Assembly: GCA_031546845.1 (NCBI GenBank)
Contig: JAVBJT010000006.1
Coordinates: 248,001-312,000, forward strand
Length of the DNA stretch: 64,000 bases
Direction of reading: 5' to 3'
From: Azoarcus sp031546845
GTDB taxonomy: Bacteria > Pseudomonadota > Gammaproteobacteria > Burkholderiales > Rhodocyclaceae
Part shown: positions 3,745 to 13,531 of the stretch, piece by piece
How the letters are laid out: the number at the start of each line of letters is the position of its first letter
How positions within the stretch are numbered: the stretch's first letter is position 1
Translations under genes and position numbers: made by a program
The notes under the pieces: generated by a model
What the model was told of the DNA's origin: nothing
Databases searched by the model: none
The model's input: the letters and a program-made list of their open reading frames with translations, nothing else

Positions 3745-6591
3745 TCAACCCAAGCCGCGCTTCTCCATGCTTGCCTGCTCCTGCGGCTTGAACTGGTTGA
3801 ACCTTGGCAGGAACTTGTCCCAGTCGATTATGTGACCGTCGATTTCGGGGCCGTCGACGCACGCGTGCTTGCGCACGAGCTTGCCTTCGACGTTGACCGG
3901 CACCATGCAGGCGCCGCACATGCCGGTAGCATCGACCATGATCGAGTTGAGGCTCGCAACCGTCTTTACACCGTAGGGACGCGTGAGGTCGCAGGTAGCG
4001 CGCATCATCAGCGGCGGACCGATCGTGACGACTTCGGCGATCTCGCGGCCACCGCGCGTACGCCCGGCCTTGAGGATTTCCTCCAACGGGCCGGTAACAA
4101 AACCCTTGATGCCGAAGCTGCCGTCGTTGCTCGTGTAGATCACGTCGAGGAGTTCGGGGAATTCGGCGCGCAACTTGTCGACGCGGCCGTTCTCCTCGGT
4201 CCAGAACTGCAGATCCGCGGTGCGAAAGCCGGAGATCAGCGTAACGTGGTTACCCATGCGCAGGTGTTCGCGCACGATCGGGTACACCGGCGGCAAACCG
4301 ACGCCGCCCGCGGTGAACGCGACGGTCTTCTTGCCTTCGTAGCGGTGCAGCGCACTCGGCAGGCCGAGCGGCCCCGCGATGCCGGCAAAGGCTTCGCCGG
4401 CCTGCATCTTGTTCATCGCGATCGAGCTTGCGCCCACGCCCTGGATCACGAGGCAGATCGTGCCGGCTTCGGCATCCCAATCGGCGAGCGTGAGCGGGAT
4501 CAGCTCGCCGCCGATCCACGGCAACACGCGGACGAACTGGCCGGCGCGCGCGGCGCGCGCGATCAAGGGCGAATGAACGATGAACTCGACGATACCGCCG
4601 GCGAGCTCGATTCTCTCAAGAATCTTCTGCGGCTCTTCACCGATCAGTGAATACGCTTCGGCGCTTGCGACCATCCGGCGTATCTCGTCGGCCGGCAGAT
4701 TGCTGCCGAGCCCGACGATCTCGCGCGCCGCGGCCTGCCCGTCGCCCGCCGCGTTGATCGCGGTGGAACCGCCGCGCGAGGCGTCGCCACCGGAATACAC
4801 GCCTGCGATCGAGGTTTCCTGCGACCCCTTGGGCAGATCGATCGTGCCCCATTTGGTCGTGCGCAGGTTCGGCTCGGAATCCTTGATGATCGGGTTCGGC
4901 GAGTTGCCGAGCGCCATGATCACGAGATCGACGTCCATCGGCTCCTTCCGGCCGGTGACGACCGGGCTGCGGCGGCCCGAGGCGTCCGGCGCGCCGAGTT
5001 CGATCACGTCGAGAATCGCCTGGCGCACGAAATGCGTCTTGTCGTCGCCGATGAACTCACACGGCGAGCGCAGCGCCTTGAGCGCGATGCCCTCTTCGAG
5101 CGCATGGTGGAGCTCTTCGACGCGCGCCGGCATTTCGGCCTGCGTGCGGCGATAGACGATCGTCACGTTGCCGCCCAGGCGTCGCGCGGTGCGCGCGGCG
5201 TCCATCGCGGTGTTGCCGCCGCCGATGACGATCACGCGCTTGTCCTTCACATAGGGCAGCGGCGTATCGAAGCCCCTGTGGCCCTGCATCAGGTTCACGC
5301 GGGTCAGGAACTCGTTGGCCGACATGATGTTGACGAGGTGCTCGCCAGGCACGTTCATGAAGCGCGGCAGGCCGGCGCCGGAACCGACGAAGATTTTCGC
5401 GAAGCCGGCATGCTTGAGGTCTTCGAGCGTGGCGGTCTTGCCAACGATGAAGTTGGTGATGAACCTGCCACCGAGCAGCTTGATCTTCTCGACGACGTCG
5501 TCGATCAGTTCGTTGGGCAGGCGGAACTCGGGAATGCCGTAGCGCAGCACGCCACCGAGTTCGTGGAAGGCCTCGAATATCGTGACCGGATAGCCTTCGG
5601 CGGCAAGCAGGTAGGCGTTGATGAGGCCCGAGGGGCCGGAGCCGACGACCGCGATCGGCGGCTTGGCGGCCACCTTCCATGGATCGGGGAAGCCGGCGAA
5701 ACGCGTCTTCGCGTTGTCGGGATCGACGAGCTTGGCACGCTGCGGCAGGTACCACTCCAGTTGGCCGATCTCGATCGGCATCTTGTTGTGGGTGCACACG
5801 CCCTGGCATTGCAGTTCCTGCGGGCAGACGCGGCCGGTCACGTTGGGCAGCGGGTTGCAGCTCTCGATGACCTCCATCGCCTCACGAAAGCGCCCCTCGC
5901 CGAGCAGCCGCAGCATCTGCGGGATGTGGATCTTGACCGGACAGCCGCCCTTTGTGCGTTCCTGGAAGCCTTCCTCGCAGGCGCCAAGTTCGCAGGGGGC
6001 GTCCTCGCACTGCTTGTCGCGCAGCGCTTCGAGCCAGACGAACATCTCGACCTCGCGCGCCGTATATCCCTGCGCCATGTAGCCGAGATAGCCGGTGTTG
6101 ACGAGTTCGAAGTCTTCCGAGCGCTCCTCTGCGCCGCGCACGAAGGGCGGGATGCGGTTCTCCGCCGGCCAGCCTTCCGAGAGGCCCTTGAACATCGGAT
6201 AGCGGTCAGAAAGATGCTCGTCGATCGCGCGGATGAACCTGCGCTTGAGCTTGAGCGGCACGTCCCACACGAAGCGCATCAGCATCTGGCTCGCGGCATC
6301 GTTGCGCAGCATAAGATCCCACAGCTTGCGGACGAACTCGGGGCCGAGTTCCTCTTGCTGGAATTCCCACACGATCGCGTTCGAGCCGTCGGCGATGAAC
6401 ATCTCGCGGAACGCGCGCGGGTCGTCGAGGAGCCGCCGCTGCAGCAACTCCATCTGCCTGTGGAAGGTGCCGACCGCTTCGGTCTGTTCAAGCTCTTCGA
6501 CCTGCGCGGCCGTGGCGTCGAGCGCGGCGCTCGCCGCCATGTAGCGCCGCACCGGGCTGTCCTTGTCCGGACGGTTGATGTTCGTGCTCAT
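3745..6591 (-). CDS. NfnAB-like fused NAD(P)H/ferredoxin oxidoreductase (GltD-like + ferredoxin-NADP reductase-like)
   Basis: A 948-residue fusion. Residues 1-190 are an N-terminal region I do not recognise. A cysteine-rich GltD-type iron-sulfur segment follows (Cys between 195 and 266). Next are an FAD site ('VGSGPSG' near 316) and an NAD(P) site ('IGGGNTA' near 456), as in glutamate synthase small subunit and NfnB. From about 655 there is a ferredoxin-NADP reductase/PyrK-like domain with a [2Fe-2S] motif (Cys 892, 895, 911; 'MCGAC' then 'ACVDGP'), as in NfnA. NfnAB couples reduced ferredoxin and NADH to NADP+ reduction by flavin bifurcation. Its ATG overlaps the stop of the oxidoreductase gene upstream (ATGA), which suggests the two are co-translated and that this protein takes electrons from the ferredoxin reduced there. 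Cytoplasmic. Confidence 0.85.
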   Translation of the reverse strand: MSTNINRPDKDSPVRRYMAASAALDATAAQVEELEQTEAVGTFHRQMELLQRRLLDDPRAFREMFIADGSNAIVWEFQQEELGPEFVRKLWDLMLRNDAASQMLMRFVWDVPLKLKRRFIRAIDEHLSDRYPMFKGLSEGWPAENRIPPFVRGAEERSEDFELVNTGYLGYMAQGYTAREVEMFVWLEALRDKQCEDAPCELGACEEGFQERTKGGCPVKIHIPQMLRLLGEGRFREAMEVIESCNPLPNVTGRVCPQELQCQGVCTHNKMPIEIGQLEWYLPQRAKLVDPDNAKTRFAGFPDPWKVAAKPPIAVVGSGPSGLINAYLLAAEGYPVTIFEAFHELGGVLRYGIPEFRLPNELIDDVVEKIKLLGGRFITNFIVGKTATLEDLKHAGFAKIFVGSGAGLPRFMNVPGEHLVNIMSANEFLTRVNLMQGHRGFDTPLPYVKDKRVIVIGGGNTAMDAARTARRLGGNVTIVYRRTQAEMPARVEELHHALEEGIALKALRSPCEFIGDDKTHFVRQAILDVIELGAPDASGRRSPVVTGRKEPMDVDLVIMALGNSPNPIIKDSEPNLRTTKWGTIDLPKGSQETSIAGVYSGGDASRGGSTAINAAGDGQAAAREIVGLGSNLPADEIRRMVASAEAYSLIGEEPQKILERIELAGGIVEFIVHSPLIARAARAGQFVRVLPWIGGELIPLTLADWDAEAGTICLVIQGVGASSIAMNKMQAGEAFAGIAGPLGLPSALHRYEGKKTVAFTAGGVGLPPVYPIVREHLRMGNHVTLISGFRTADLQFWTEENGRVDKLRAEFPELLDVIYTSNDGSFGIKGFVTGPLEEILKAGRTRGGREIAEVVTIGPPLMMRATCDLTRPYGVKTVASLNSIMVDATGMCGACMVPVNVEGKLVRKHACVDGPEIDGHIIDWDKFLPRFNQFKPQEQASMEKRGLG

Positions 6592-9500
6592 GGGTGAATG
6601 ATCTCCGCGTCGCAGTTGGCGGCCACCCGCTTGATGCGGGCCTTGAGCTCATCCGTCACGCCAATCCGATCGAGCACGCCGGGAATCATCCTCGCCACAT
6701 CGCGAGCCTCGCCGCCGACGAGCACGCGGGTCTTCTCAAAAATCTCCGGAATGTCCTGGTAACAGGTCTTACAGTCGGTGCACTTGTCCTGATCGGCCGG
6801 ATCGAGCGTGACAACTGCCAAGGTGGCCGTCGCCGTCGCGGCGGCTGCCGAGGGCGCCGCCGCCGGAGCGCTGCCGATCGGAATGATCGGGATCACGCCG
6901 GGCTGTGCCTTGCTCGAAGCCGCGAGTTCGGACATCGCGCGGGCGATGTCGTCGAGCGAGGCTTCGCGCTGCTGGACCGATTCCTGGTACTGCGCCATCA
7001 GGCCGTCGAGCTTGGCCTTGTAGCCGCGCTCGAGCCTCGCGATGTCGTGGCCGGCGAGGTACTGCAGCATCTGCCAGTAGCGGCGGCGCTCCTCGACCAA
7101 ATCGACGATCGCCGTGGAGACGCTGAACTTGACCAGATGCTTCGCATCGTCGACCGCATGGATGAACGGCACACGATCGGCGCGGGCGGCAGCGGGCAGG
7201 TCGATGTAGTCCTCGACCACGACGGCCTTCGCCTCTTCCTCGACCGCGAGCCTGTGGAACTGCTTCTTGAAGCGGTTCTCGCCAAAGGCGAAGACCGCCG
7301 GCGTCAGCGGCACGTCCATCAATTGCAGCTTACCGTCGGCGTCGATGTATTCAAGCGTCGTCGCCGTCCAGGTCTTGTCCGGGTCCGGGTTGCCGTCGAG
7401 CGAGAACTTCTCGCGCAGCGAAGCGCCACGGCGCGGGTCGTGCACGAACACCGGGTTCATGCGGCTTTCCACCGCGAGGCGGCTGTGCTCGGCGGCGGCC
7501 GCGTCGGCAATGCCGTGCTCGGACTGGCACGGCGTATACACGTCGAGCACCGCCGGCATGTCGCTGCGGTTGAGAAACTCCAGCGTGTTCTTGAGGAAGT
7601 GGCCCTGCAGCGAAGTGCTCGCCTGGCAGACAAAGACGCTCGGGTGGAACGAGGCGAGCAGCCCGAGTTCCTTGCGCGCCTCGCGCTTGCCGCTGTGCGA
7701 CTTGCCGAAACGCGAGAGGTCCGAGTCCTGGCCGATGAAGCTCGCCGTCGAGGCCTGGCCGCCGGTGTTCGAATACACGCCGGTGTTGAGCACGAGAACC
7801 TTGATCGGCGTGCCGCTGGCGAGGATCCGCGAGAAAGCACCGAAGCCAATGTCATAGGTCGCGCCGTCGCCGCCAATCGTCAGGATCGTCGGTAGCAGGT
7901 TGCGTTCCTGGGGCGTGAATTGCTCCCACGAGAGGTAGCGCAGCACGCGTTCGTGCTGGTCCGGATCGTAGGCGTCATCGAGCTCGAGGTGCGCAACGCG
8001 CAACGCGCGCACGTCGTCGACGAGCTGCGCCGCGATGCCTTCGAAGATGCCCTTGGCGAGCGGCTGCGCGTCCTGGAACAGGCTGTTGACCCACGGATCG
8101 GTGTAGCAGTTGAACGGGAAGGTCGAGGCATACACGCTCGAACAGCCGGTCGAGTTGGCGATCACCGCGCCGGCCGGGCCGTTGCCGGTCGGGCCGGATT
8201 CGTACAGATAAAGCCGCCTCTCCAGTCTGGCGATGAGGCCGCCGATGCGTTCGCGGCGCGCGCCGTCGGTAACCGAGAGCGAATCCTTCTTCGCGTTGAG
8301 CATTGCGATCAGGTCTTCGAGTTCCTCGATGTGATGGAAGCGGCGCTTCTCGGCAATCGCATGGTTCGTCGAGGTGACGAGGCGAATCGCGGTGACCTCG
8401 CCGCAGCCGCGACAGCCGCCGTGGCCACCGGTGGTCGAGTAGTAGTTGTCGCGGTCGAGCATCAGGCGCTTGATCTCGCCGCCGGCCTGTACCGCATCCT
8501 CATAGAAGCGCGGCGAAGTGTTCGGCGTCGAGCTCATGAACTCGAAGCGGCGCTGCAGTGCGTCGAGCAGCGCCGTATCCTGTTCGCGCGCAACGAGCGC
8601 GGCGGGGCCGCAGACCTCGATGCATTCGAGACAGCCCGAGCACTTCCACGGATCGACCGTCACCGAATACAGGCCGCCGCTCGTGCCGCTCTTCTCGATC
8701 GCATCGAAGAACGGCCGCGTGCGCGCGACCGGGTAGCCGTCGAGCGCCTCGACGAGCGCGTTGAAGTTGCGCAGCAGCGTCGGCTCCTTGACGCCGGTAT
8801 GGCTCACGGCTTCGGCGACGACATCGTGGAACGCGCGCGCACCCTTGCTCCGGTTATAGATGTCGCGAATCGCATCGACCATCGCATAGACGTGTCCGCG
8901 CATTGCCTCGCGCTGGCTCGGCGTGATGGACAGGCGGCCGATGCCGGTGGTCAGCAGTTCGTGGATTTCATGCACCGAATTCGGAATCGCCGCATCCGGG
9001 CAGACCAGCGTGCATTCCATACAGCCGGTGCACAGTTCGGCGTGGAATTCCGGCACGGTGCGGCGGAACAGGCCCTTGTCCTTCGCCGCCGCGCTACCGG
9101 CCGGCATGAACAGGCCCGTGCCCGGCAGCACCGGCGCTTCGCCGATCGTGCCCTCGCGGAACGGGCGGGCGATCATCTCGTCGTAGTACTCGCGGTCGAA
9201 GAGACCCGCGTGGCCCGAGCCGCCGGCGTGGCCCGAACTGCCGGCGAGACATATCGAGGCGGAGAGCGAGGCATTGCGCAGCATGATCGGCGCCGGCTTG
9301 GCATCGATCTTCGCGAATTCGGGCTGGTTGTAGTCAACCTCCCGCACCGCCTCGATGCCGTCGTGGATCACCGCCATGTTGCTGTCGACGACCTTGCCGC
9401 CCTTGCCGCCGAACTTCGTACCGATCTGCTGGCGGATCTTTTCAAGGATCGCCTCGCGCGTGGTGCCCGCGAGCACGCGGTCGACATGGCCGGCGACCGC

Positions 9501-11588
9501 GCCGATGAAGGCGATGCCCATCATGCGGATTTCGAGCACCGGCAGCGGCGCGTGTTTCTTGGCCACCGCGAAGGCGTCGATGATGTAGAACTTGATCTTC
9601 TTCTCGCGGATCGTCTTGCGCGCCTGCGGCGGCAGATCCTCCCACACCGCCTCGGGCGCGAGGTTCGACTGCATGATGAAGGTGCCGCCCTCGGCCAATC
9701 CGCGCAGCGGGTTCGTGTGCAGGAACACCTTATGGTCGGGCGAGATGATGATCTCGACGTCTTCGAGTTCGGCGTTGGTGATCTTGATCGGCTCGGGTGA
9801 GAGCGTGATGTAGTAGTTCGTCGGCGCGCCGCTCTTTTCCGAACCGTACTTCGGCGCGGCCTTCGAATGCAGGTCGAGCACGCCAGCAAGAATGTCGGTA
9901 AGCAGCTTGCCCGAGGCGATCGTGCCGTAACCGCCGACCGAGTGGAAGCGGATGCGGAAGGCGCCCGGCGGCAGCAGGTTCGGGTTCGGGCCGGTTTCGA
10001 GCGCCATCAGCTCGGTTTCCGGATAAGCGGCCTTCAGGCGCGCCTGAAGCTCGGCCACGTATGGCGACGGGTTCTTCGAGAAGAACTGCGAGCCCAGGTA
10101 GATCAGCGGCGCGCCACGGCCTTGCTGCATGTTCTTGAACGCGGCGATCAGGTGGCGCGGTTGCAGATCATGGCCGCCGAGGCCGAAAATCGCGGTGGTC
10201 AGGCGCGGCGTCGCATCGATCGCCGGAATGCCCGGATGCCGCATCTCGTCGGCGTTTTCGCGCGCCTTGAACAGCGCCTGCGTGACGAAGCTCACCAGCG
10301 CGGTCTGCTCGGAACGTTCGAGCACGGTGACCGCCTTCTTGCCCTTGAGGGCGGCGACGAGCTCGGCCTCCGGGAAAGGCTGCAGCAGCTTGATCGATAC
10401 GAGGCCGACCTTCTGGCCCTGCGCGCGCAGATACGCGACGACCGCCTCGACGTCGTCGCAGACGGACCCCATGCCGACCATCACGGTTTCGGCATCGTCG
10501 CACATGAAGGTCTGCACCGGCCGATAGCGGCGGCCGGTCAGCTCCGCGTACTCGTCCATCGCGCGGCGCACAAGCGACGGCACGGCGGAAACGAAGTGCG
10601 TGCGGTGGTCGGCGGCGCCGGCCTGAAAGTCGGGCTGGTTCTGCACCGCGCCAGTCAGACCCGGGTTGTTGACGTCGACGAGCGCCGGCACGAGCTGGCG
10701 CGTGCCCTTCTCACAGGCGTTGAGCCACTGGCGGCGCCACTGGCCGTGCAGTTCGCCGGGAAGCCACGATTGCGTCTCGGCGATCCGCGCGCCGTCGTTG
10801 TCGCGTTCGACCGCGTCGGCGTTCTTGCCGAGCCAGGCGCGCAACTTTTCGAGATTGGCCGGCTCGATATCGGCCTGCTTCTGCGTCAGATACTGGTTGA
10901 GCTGAATCACACGGCCCTTGGCGCCGTAGAGCATCTCCTGCGCGAGCGTGGGCGCCTTGATTCGCCCGGCCGGGTCGCCGAGATATTCGCGCAGCAGTTC
11001 GGGTTCGGGCATCAGGGCTTCGGAGAGCATGTGGCTCGTCGAGAAACCGTCCATCGAATTGGCCACCGGGATCAGCGACAGCGACGCGGTGCGGTAGGCA
11101 ATCGCCGCGAGATCGGCCGCTTCCTGCGGATTGGAGCCGAAGAGCACCGTGTAGCCGGACGAGAGCAGCGCGTAGATGTCGTCATGGCCCGCCATCACAT
11201 TGAGCGAATGCTTCGACACGACGCGCGCCGCGACCTGCAGCACGAAGCCGCCGACCTTCTTGCCGACGGTCACGAAGTGCGATTCGAGCGCGTAGAGAAT
11301 GCCCTGGCTCGACGACGCGTTGGAGATGAACTGGCCGCCAGTGAGTGCCGCGCCGAGCGCGCCGCTCTGTGCCGAGTGCTCACCTTCGGGTTCGAAGAAG
11401 AAGGGGTGCTTGCCCCATACGTTGACAGCGCCTTCCGCGCGCGCGGCCTCGAAGAGTTCCGCGATTTCGGTCGAAGGCGTGATCGGGTACCCGATCACGC
11501 CGCCGCATACATGGTTCATTACATAAGCGACGGCACCGTTACCGTGAATCACGTTGGGGATGCCCGGATACTTGAAATTCATAGTCAT
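6588..11588 (-). CDS. pyruvate:ferredoxin oxidoreductase-type 2-oxoacid oxidoreductase with C-terminal ferredoxin domain
   Basis: A 1666-residue single-chain enzyme; ordinary PFOR/NifJ is about 1200. In order it has a pyrimidine-binding domain (1-240, 'GYPITPSTE'), a transketolase-C-like domain (360-480), a gamma domain (545-760), two [4Fe-4S] motifs ('CTGCMECTLVC' near 853 and 'CSGCLECIEVC' near 983), and the TPP domain ('GGHGGCRGCGE' near 1054, 'GDGATYDIG' near 1240). After an Ala-rich linker comes an extra monocluster ferredoxin (CxxCxxC at 1603-1609, Cys 1659). It oxidatively decarboxylates a 2-oxoacid, probably pyruvate, to acyl-CoA and passes electrons to ferredoxin; the fused ferredoxin could hand them to the coupled NfnAB-like protein. 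The start is ATG at 11588, with a TTG 30 nt upstream as the alternative. The exact substrate is not provable from sequence. Confidence 0.85.
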   Translation of the reverse strand: MTMNFKYPGIPNVIHGNGAVAYVMNHVCGGVIGYPITPSTEIAELFEAARAEGAVNVWGKHPFFFEPEGEHSAQSGALGAALTGGQFISNASSSQGILYALESHFVTVGKKVGGFVLQVAARVVSKHSLNVMAGHDDIYALLSSGYTVLFGSNPQEAADLAAIAYRTASLSLIPVANSMDGFSTSHMLSEALMPEPELLREYLGDPAGRIKAPTLAQEMLYGAKGRVIQLNQYLTQKQADIEPANLEKLRAWLGKNADAVERDNDGARIAETQSWLPGELHGQWRRQWLNACEKGTRQLVPALVDVNNPGLTGAVQNQPDFQAGAADHRTHFVSAVPSLVRRAMDEYAELTGRRYRPVQTFMCDDAETVMVGMGSVCDDVEAVVAYLRAQGQKVGLVSIKLLQPFPEAELVAALKGKKAVTVLERSEQTALVSFVTQALFKARENADEMRHPGIPAIDATPRLTTAIFGLGGHDLQPRHLIAAFKNMQQGRGAPLIYLGSQFFSKNPSPYVAELQARLKAAYPETELMALETGPNPNLLPPGAFRIRFHSVGGYGTIASGKLLTDILAGVLDLHSKAAPKYGSEKSGAPTNYYITLSPEPIKITNAELEDVEIIISPDHKVFLHTNPLRGLAEGGTFIMQSNLAPEAVWEDLPPQARKTIREKKIKFYIIDAFAVAKKHAPLPVLEIRMMGIAFIGAVAGHVDRVLAGTTREAILEKIRQQIGTKFGGKGGKVVDSNMAVIHDGIEAVREVDYNQPEFAKIDAKPAPIMLRNASLSASICLAGSSGHAGGSGHAGLFDREYYDEMIARPFREGTIGEAPVLPGTGLFMPAGSAAAKDKGLFRRTVPEFHAELCTGCMECTLVCPDAAIPNSVHEIHELLTTGIGRLSITPSQREAMRGHVYAMVDAIRDIYNRSKGARAFHDVVAEAVSHTGVKEPTLLRNFNALVEALDGYPVARTRPFFDAIEKSGTSGGLYSVTVDPWKCSGCLECIEVCGPAALVAREQDTALLDALQRRFEFMSSTPNTSPRFYEDAVQAGGEIKRLMLDRDNYYSTTGGHGGCRGCGEVTAIRLVTSTNHAIAEKRRFHHIEELEDLIAMLNAKKDSLSVTDGARRERIGGLIARLERRLYLYESGPTGNGPAGAVIANSTGCSSVYASTFPFNCYTDPWVNSLFQDAQPLAKGIFEGIAAQLVDDVRALRVAHLELDDAYDPDQHERVLRYLSWEQFTPQERNLLPTILTIGGDGATYDIGFGAFSRILASGTPIKVLVLNTGVYSNTGGQASTASFIGQDSDLSRFGKSHSGKREARKELGLLASFHPSVFVCQASTSLQGHFLKNTLEFLNRSDMPAVLDVYTPCQSEHGIADAAAAEHSRLAVESRMNPVFVHDPRRGASLREKFSLDGNPDPDKTWTATTLEYIDADGKLQLMDVPLTPAVFAFGENRFKKQFHRLAVEEEAKAVVVEDYIDLPAAARADRVPFIHAVDDAKHLVKFSVSTAIVDLVEERRRYWQMLQYLAGHDIARLERGYKAKLDGLMAQYQESVQQREASLDDIARAMSELAASSKAQPGVIPIIPIGSAPAAAPSAAAATATATLAVVTLDPADQDKCTDCKTCYQDIPEIFEKTRVLVGGEARDVARMIPGVLDRIGVTDELKARIKRVAANCDAEIIHP

Positions 11589-11974
11589 GATGATATGCCC
11601 GACAAGAGGGAGACCCAACTTATGATCTTACCCCTCTTCCACGGACACCTCGATAGGCGATCCTCCATTGCAACGAGATGACAGATGAAATCCAAGAACA
11701 CTCCCAGGCAAACCCGCCAGCAAGCCGGTCGATCCACGTGCCGAGGCATACTTCACCCGACGCAATCCACAAAACCTGTGGACAACTTTGTGGATTTCCT
11801 CGGAGTGCTTCTCTCAATCCCGCCCACGGTATGCCGGCTCTTGCCCCGATGCAATTTTAGGCAAAATTTTATTCAATAAAAACAACGTGTTAAATATCAC
11901 CCCCTGATCTATCAAAGGCTTGCGGAGCACACTTGCCAAACAGCCCAAACTGTGGATTTCGCTACAATCGGACA
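11589..11974. other. divergent intergenic region with DnaA-box-like motifs
   Basis: This 386-bp gap separates the PFOR-type gene and xseA and becomes AT-rich toward xseA (11850-11910). Motifs resembling DnaA boxes cluster here: TGTGGACAA at 11777, TGTGGATTT at 11789 and 11951, and CAATCCACA at 11763. It must contain promoters for both flanking genes. I see no ORF. Confidence 0.5.
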
Positions 11975-11975
11975 A
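11963..11975 (+). promoter_or_regulatory. -10 element of xseA, possible leaderless start
   Basis: TACAAT at 11963-11968 lies 7 nt before the ATG at 11975, so the expected transcription start coincides with the start codon. There is no Shine-Dalgarno sequence. No good -35 lies at 17 bp, so the call rests on the -10 only. Confidence 0.4.
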
Positions 11976-13390
11976 TGCAAAACGCCTCTTCACCGCCTAG
12001 CCCACCGGACGCATCCTGGCCAACGCAAGTGCTAACCGTTTCCGCACTCAACCGTCTGGCCCGCGAAACACTCGAAACCGGCATCGCCCCGCTCTGGGTG
12101 GCCGGTGAAATTTCCAACCTCGTCCGCGCCGCATCGGGCCACCTCTACTTCACGCTGAAGGACGAGCAAGCCCAAGTGCGCTGTGCGATGTGGCGAAGCC
12201 GCGCACAATTGCTCCCCATCCGCCTCGAAAACGGCATGCGCCTGGAGGCGCGGGCGCAAGTCACGCTTTACGAGTTGCGCGGCGACTATCAGCTCACCAT
12301 CGAAACGCTGCGCCCGGCCGGTGTCGGCAACCTGTATGAGGCCTTCAACCGGCTCAAGGAAAAACTCGCCGCCGAGGGCTTGTTCGACCCCGCTCACCGC
12401 CGGCCGCCGCCCGACTATCCGCGCGGCATCGGCATCGTTACCTCCCCGGCCGCCGCGGCGTTGCGCGACGTTGTCGCCGCACTATCCCGGCGCGCGCCAC
12501 ACCTGTCGATCACGCTTTACCCAAGTCCGGTGCAGGGCGCCGAAGCCCCCGCCCAACTCATTCACGCCCTTCGGCAGGCAGGCCAGCGCGCCGAAACCGA
12601 CCAGATCGACCTTATCCTGCTCGTGCGCGGCGGCGGCAGTATCGAAGACCTCCAGGCGTTCAACGACGAAGCGCTGGCAAGAGCGATCCGCGCTTGTCCT
12701 GTCCCGATCATTACCGGCATCGGCCACGAAACCGATTTCACCATCGCCGATTTCGTCGCCGATTTGCGCGCTGCCACGCCCACCGGCGCCGCGGAGCTTG
12801 CCAGCACCGGCTTTCATGCCGCCCGTGCACATCTCGCCGCGCTCTCATCGAGCCTTGGGCGCGCGATATGGCGCTACCCCGAAACGCTCGCACAGCGGCT
12901 GGACCGCAGCGCTTTGCGGCTGCTTCACCCACGGCAACGCCTGCAACGCGCGGCGCACGACATTGGCACCCTTGCCAAGCGCCTACACGCCGCCACAACC
13001 CGGCAACTTGAACATGGAATCCACCGCGCCGAGCGGCTTGCCCTGCGCCTGGAGGCCAACCGCCCCAATCATGAATACGAGCGCGAACGTTGCCGCCAGC
13101 TTGCCGAGCGCCTCTCACGCGCGGGGCGCACTCTGCTGCTCCACCAACACACGCGCATCGCAACCCTTTCCGCCCATATTCAGCACCTCGCCCCCCAAGC
13201 CGTGTTGGCGCGCGGTTATAGTATTGCCCGCGACGCCACGGGCAACATCCTGCATTCGGCGCAAGCGGTAAAAAGCGGCGATCGGGTCGACGTGCAACTC
13301 GCCGACGGCCACATCGCCACCCGCGTCATCGGCGCCTCCCGCACGCCTGGTGCGCCATCGGACAACGGCAAGGACGACGCCGAGCAATAG
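11975..13390 (+). CDS. xseA: exodeoxyribonuclease VII large subunit
   Basis: A 471-residue protein with the standard XseA layout: an N-terminal OB fold (about 20-115, 'LWVAGEISNL', 'HLYFTLKDEQAQVRCAMW'), then the catalytic core ('GIVTSPAAAALRD', 'LLVRGGGSIEDL', 'PIITGIGHETD', 'ATPTGAAEL') and a C-terminal helical region. With the small subunit XseB it degrades single-stranded DNA to oligonucleotides in mismatch and recombination repair. xseB is not adjacent. ATG at 11975 is preferred because the family begins just before 'VLTVSALN' and the -10 element sits right in front. sodB follows with its own ribosome site after a 140-bp gap. Confidence 0.95.
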   Translation: MQNASSPPSPPDASWPTQVLTVSALNRLARETLETGIAPLWVAGEISNLVRAASGHLYFTLKDEQAQVRCAMWRSRAQLLPIRLENGMRLEARAQVTLYELRGDYQLTIETLRPAGVGNLYEAFNRLKEKLAAEGLFDPAHRRPPPDYPRGIGIVTSPAAAALRDVVAALSRRAPHLSITLYPSPVQGAEAPAQLIHALRQAGQRAETDQIDLILLVRGGGSIEDLQAFNDEALARAIRACPVPIITGIGHETDFTIADFVADLRAATPTGAAELASTGFHAARAHLAALSSSLGRAIWRYPETLAQRLDRSALRLLHPRQRLQRAAHDIGTLAKRLHAATTRQLEHGIHRAERLALRLEANRPNHEYERERCRQLAERLSRAGRTLLLHQHTRIATLSAHIQHLAPQAVLARGYSIARDATGNILHSAQAVKSGDRVDVQLADGHIATRVIGASRTPGAPSDNGKDDAEQ

Positions 13391-13531
13391 CGATAGACTT
13401 CCAGCATGCCGGTTTCGCAAGCATCCGAATGCGCTTAACATCGGCGACGGCCGAAATTGCTTTCGTGCCATGATCTAAATTAAAGTCGTTCGAGTTCGAC
13501 CCCAAACCTAGAACACAGACAGGAGAGATAC

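Noticed and set aside
7920..9800. Very long open frames on the plus strand opposite the PFOR-type gene (also 9867-11681, 5032-6597, 36799-39099, 55671-58412, 41185-42615).
   Set aside because: Each lies antisense to a gene with clear family motifs. They read as His/Arg/Ala-rich sequence without domains, the usual shadow of GC-rich codon use.
11589..11700. Sigma-54 or FNR control of the PFOR-type gene.
   Set aside because: No TGGCAC-N5-TTGCA and no properly spaced TTGAT-N4-ATCAA was found. A CTGAT/ATCAA pair at about 11905 has the wrong spacing.
11589..11974. Chromosomal replication origin.
   Set aside because: dnaA, dnaN or gidA are not nearby and the boxes are imperfect. Kept only as a DnaA-site candidate.
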